A DNA stretch of 33,198 nt from contig NZ_SADV01000037.1 of assembly GCF_006864135.1 (NCBI RefSeq), positions 1-33,198 on the forward strand. The letters are read 5' to 3'. Within the stretch, counting starts at the first letter, position 1, and each line of letters begins with the position of its first letter. The translations under genes and the position numbers were made by a program. A model generated the notes under the pieces. That model saw only the letters and a program-made list of their open reading frames with translations. It made no database searches and had not been told where the DNA came from. Below are positions 33,123 through 33,198 of this stretch, in pieces. Source of the stretch: Lysinibacillus sphaericus. GTDB taxonomy: Bacteria > Bacillota > Bacilli > Bacillales_A > Planococcaceae.

Positions 33123-33198
33123 TGGTGGAGGATGACGGGCTCGAACCGCCGACCCTCTGCTTGTAAGGCAGATGCTCTCCCAGCTGAGCTAATCCTCC
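33123..33198 (-). tRNA. tRNA-Val (anticodon TAC)
   Basis: The cloverleaf starts GGAGGATTAGCTCAGC exactly at the right window edge, has anticodon arm TCTGCCTTACAAGCAGA and ends with encoded CCA. The cluster probably continues beyond the window. Confidence 0.95.

Overview
The window looks like the chromosome of a low-GC Gram-positive in the Bacillaceae/Planococcaceae, most likely Lysinibacillus or a close relative. The evidence is the leftward block rocF, sigW-rsiW, cdaA-cdaR-glmM, glmS with its glmS ribozyme, together with Bacillus-type Shine-Dalgarno sites, a T-box leader and small intergenic repeats that occur in several copies. The genus is an inference from style and was not matched to any database.

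Layout. (1) 1-7600 is an accessory, partly decayed stretch. It holds a truncated Rgg-like regulator with a divergent 35-residue peptide gene, a deleted insertion-sequence relic, a tyrosine-type T-box leader left in front of only the C-terminal S4 part of a tyrosyl-tRNA synthetase, a 14-TM drug-efflux transporter with a neat operator, a secreted M13 metallopeptidase carrying SLH modules, and fragments of an Old Yellow Enzyme and a YdhR-type monooxygenase. (2) 7628-8569 is trhO (tRNA U34 hydroxylase), flanked by two diverged copies of one terminator-bearing segment. (3) 9056-22203 is a complete 13.1-kb Tn7-like transposon. It has tnsABCDE, three spaced TnsB-type sites at the left end, four tandem 20-bp sites at the right end, TGT...ACA termini and a 5-bp target duplication TCACA (9051-9055 and 22204-22208). 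It sits 25 bp past the glmS stop codon, as Tn7 does. (4) 22229-33198 is conserved core: glmS and its ribozyme, a PadR/membrane-protein pair, a PfpI-type protein, glmM, cdaR, cdaA, rsiW, sigW, rocF and a tRNA cluster (Val-Tyr-Gln-Lys, read leftward).

The most interesting item is the transposon cargo. It is a single tightly overlapping three-gene operon (13825 down to 9242): a DNA cytosine-5 methyltransferase, a large protein with two separate GHKL ATPase modules (an N-terminal MutL/Hsp90/MORC-like one and a C-terminal histidine-kinase-like one), and a receiver-domain protein whose C-terminal half carries an RNTLAH motif typical of HEPN ribonucleases. No restriction endonuclease is present. My inference is a phage-defence system in which DNA methylation marks self, the double-GHKL protein senses and signals, and a phospho-receiver/HEPN protein acts as RNase effector. 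The domains are visible in the sequence; the function is a hypothesis.

How the parts work together. glmM and glmS make the UDP-GlcNAc precursor. cdaA/cdaR make and control c-di-AMP next to glmM. sigW/rsiW is the envelope-stress regulon. The Tn7-like element uses the conserved end of glmS as a harmless insertion site, and a hairpin plus T-tract directly in front of tnsA may shield the tns operon from glmS read-through now that glmS has been separated from its own terminator (8936-8974).
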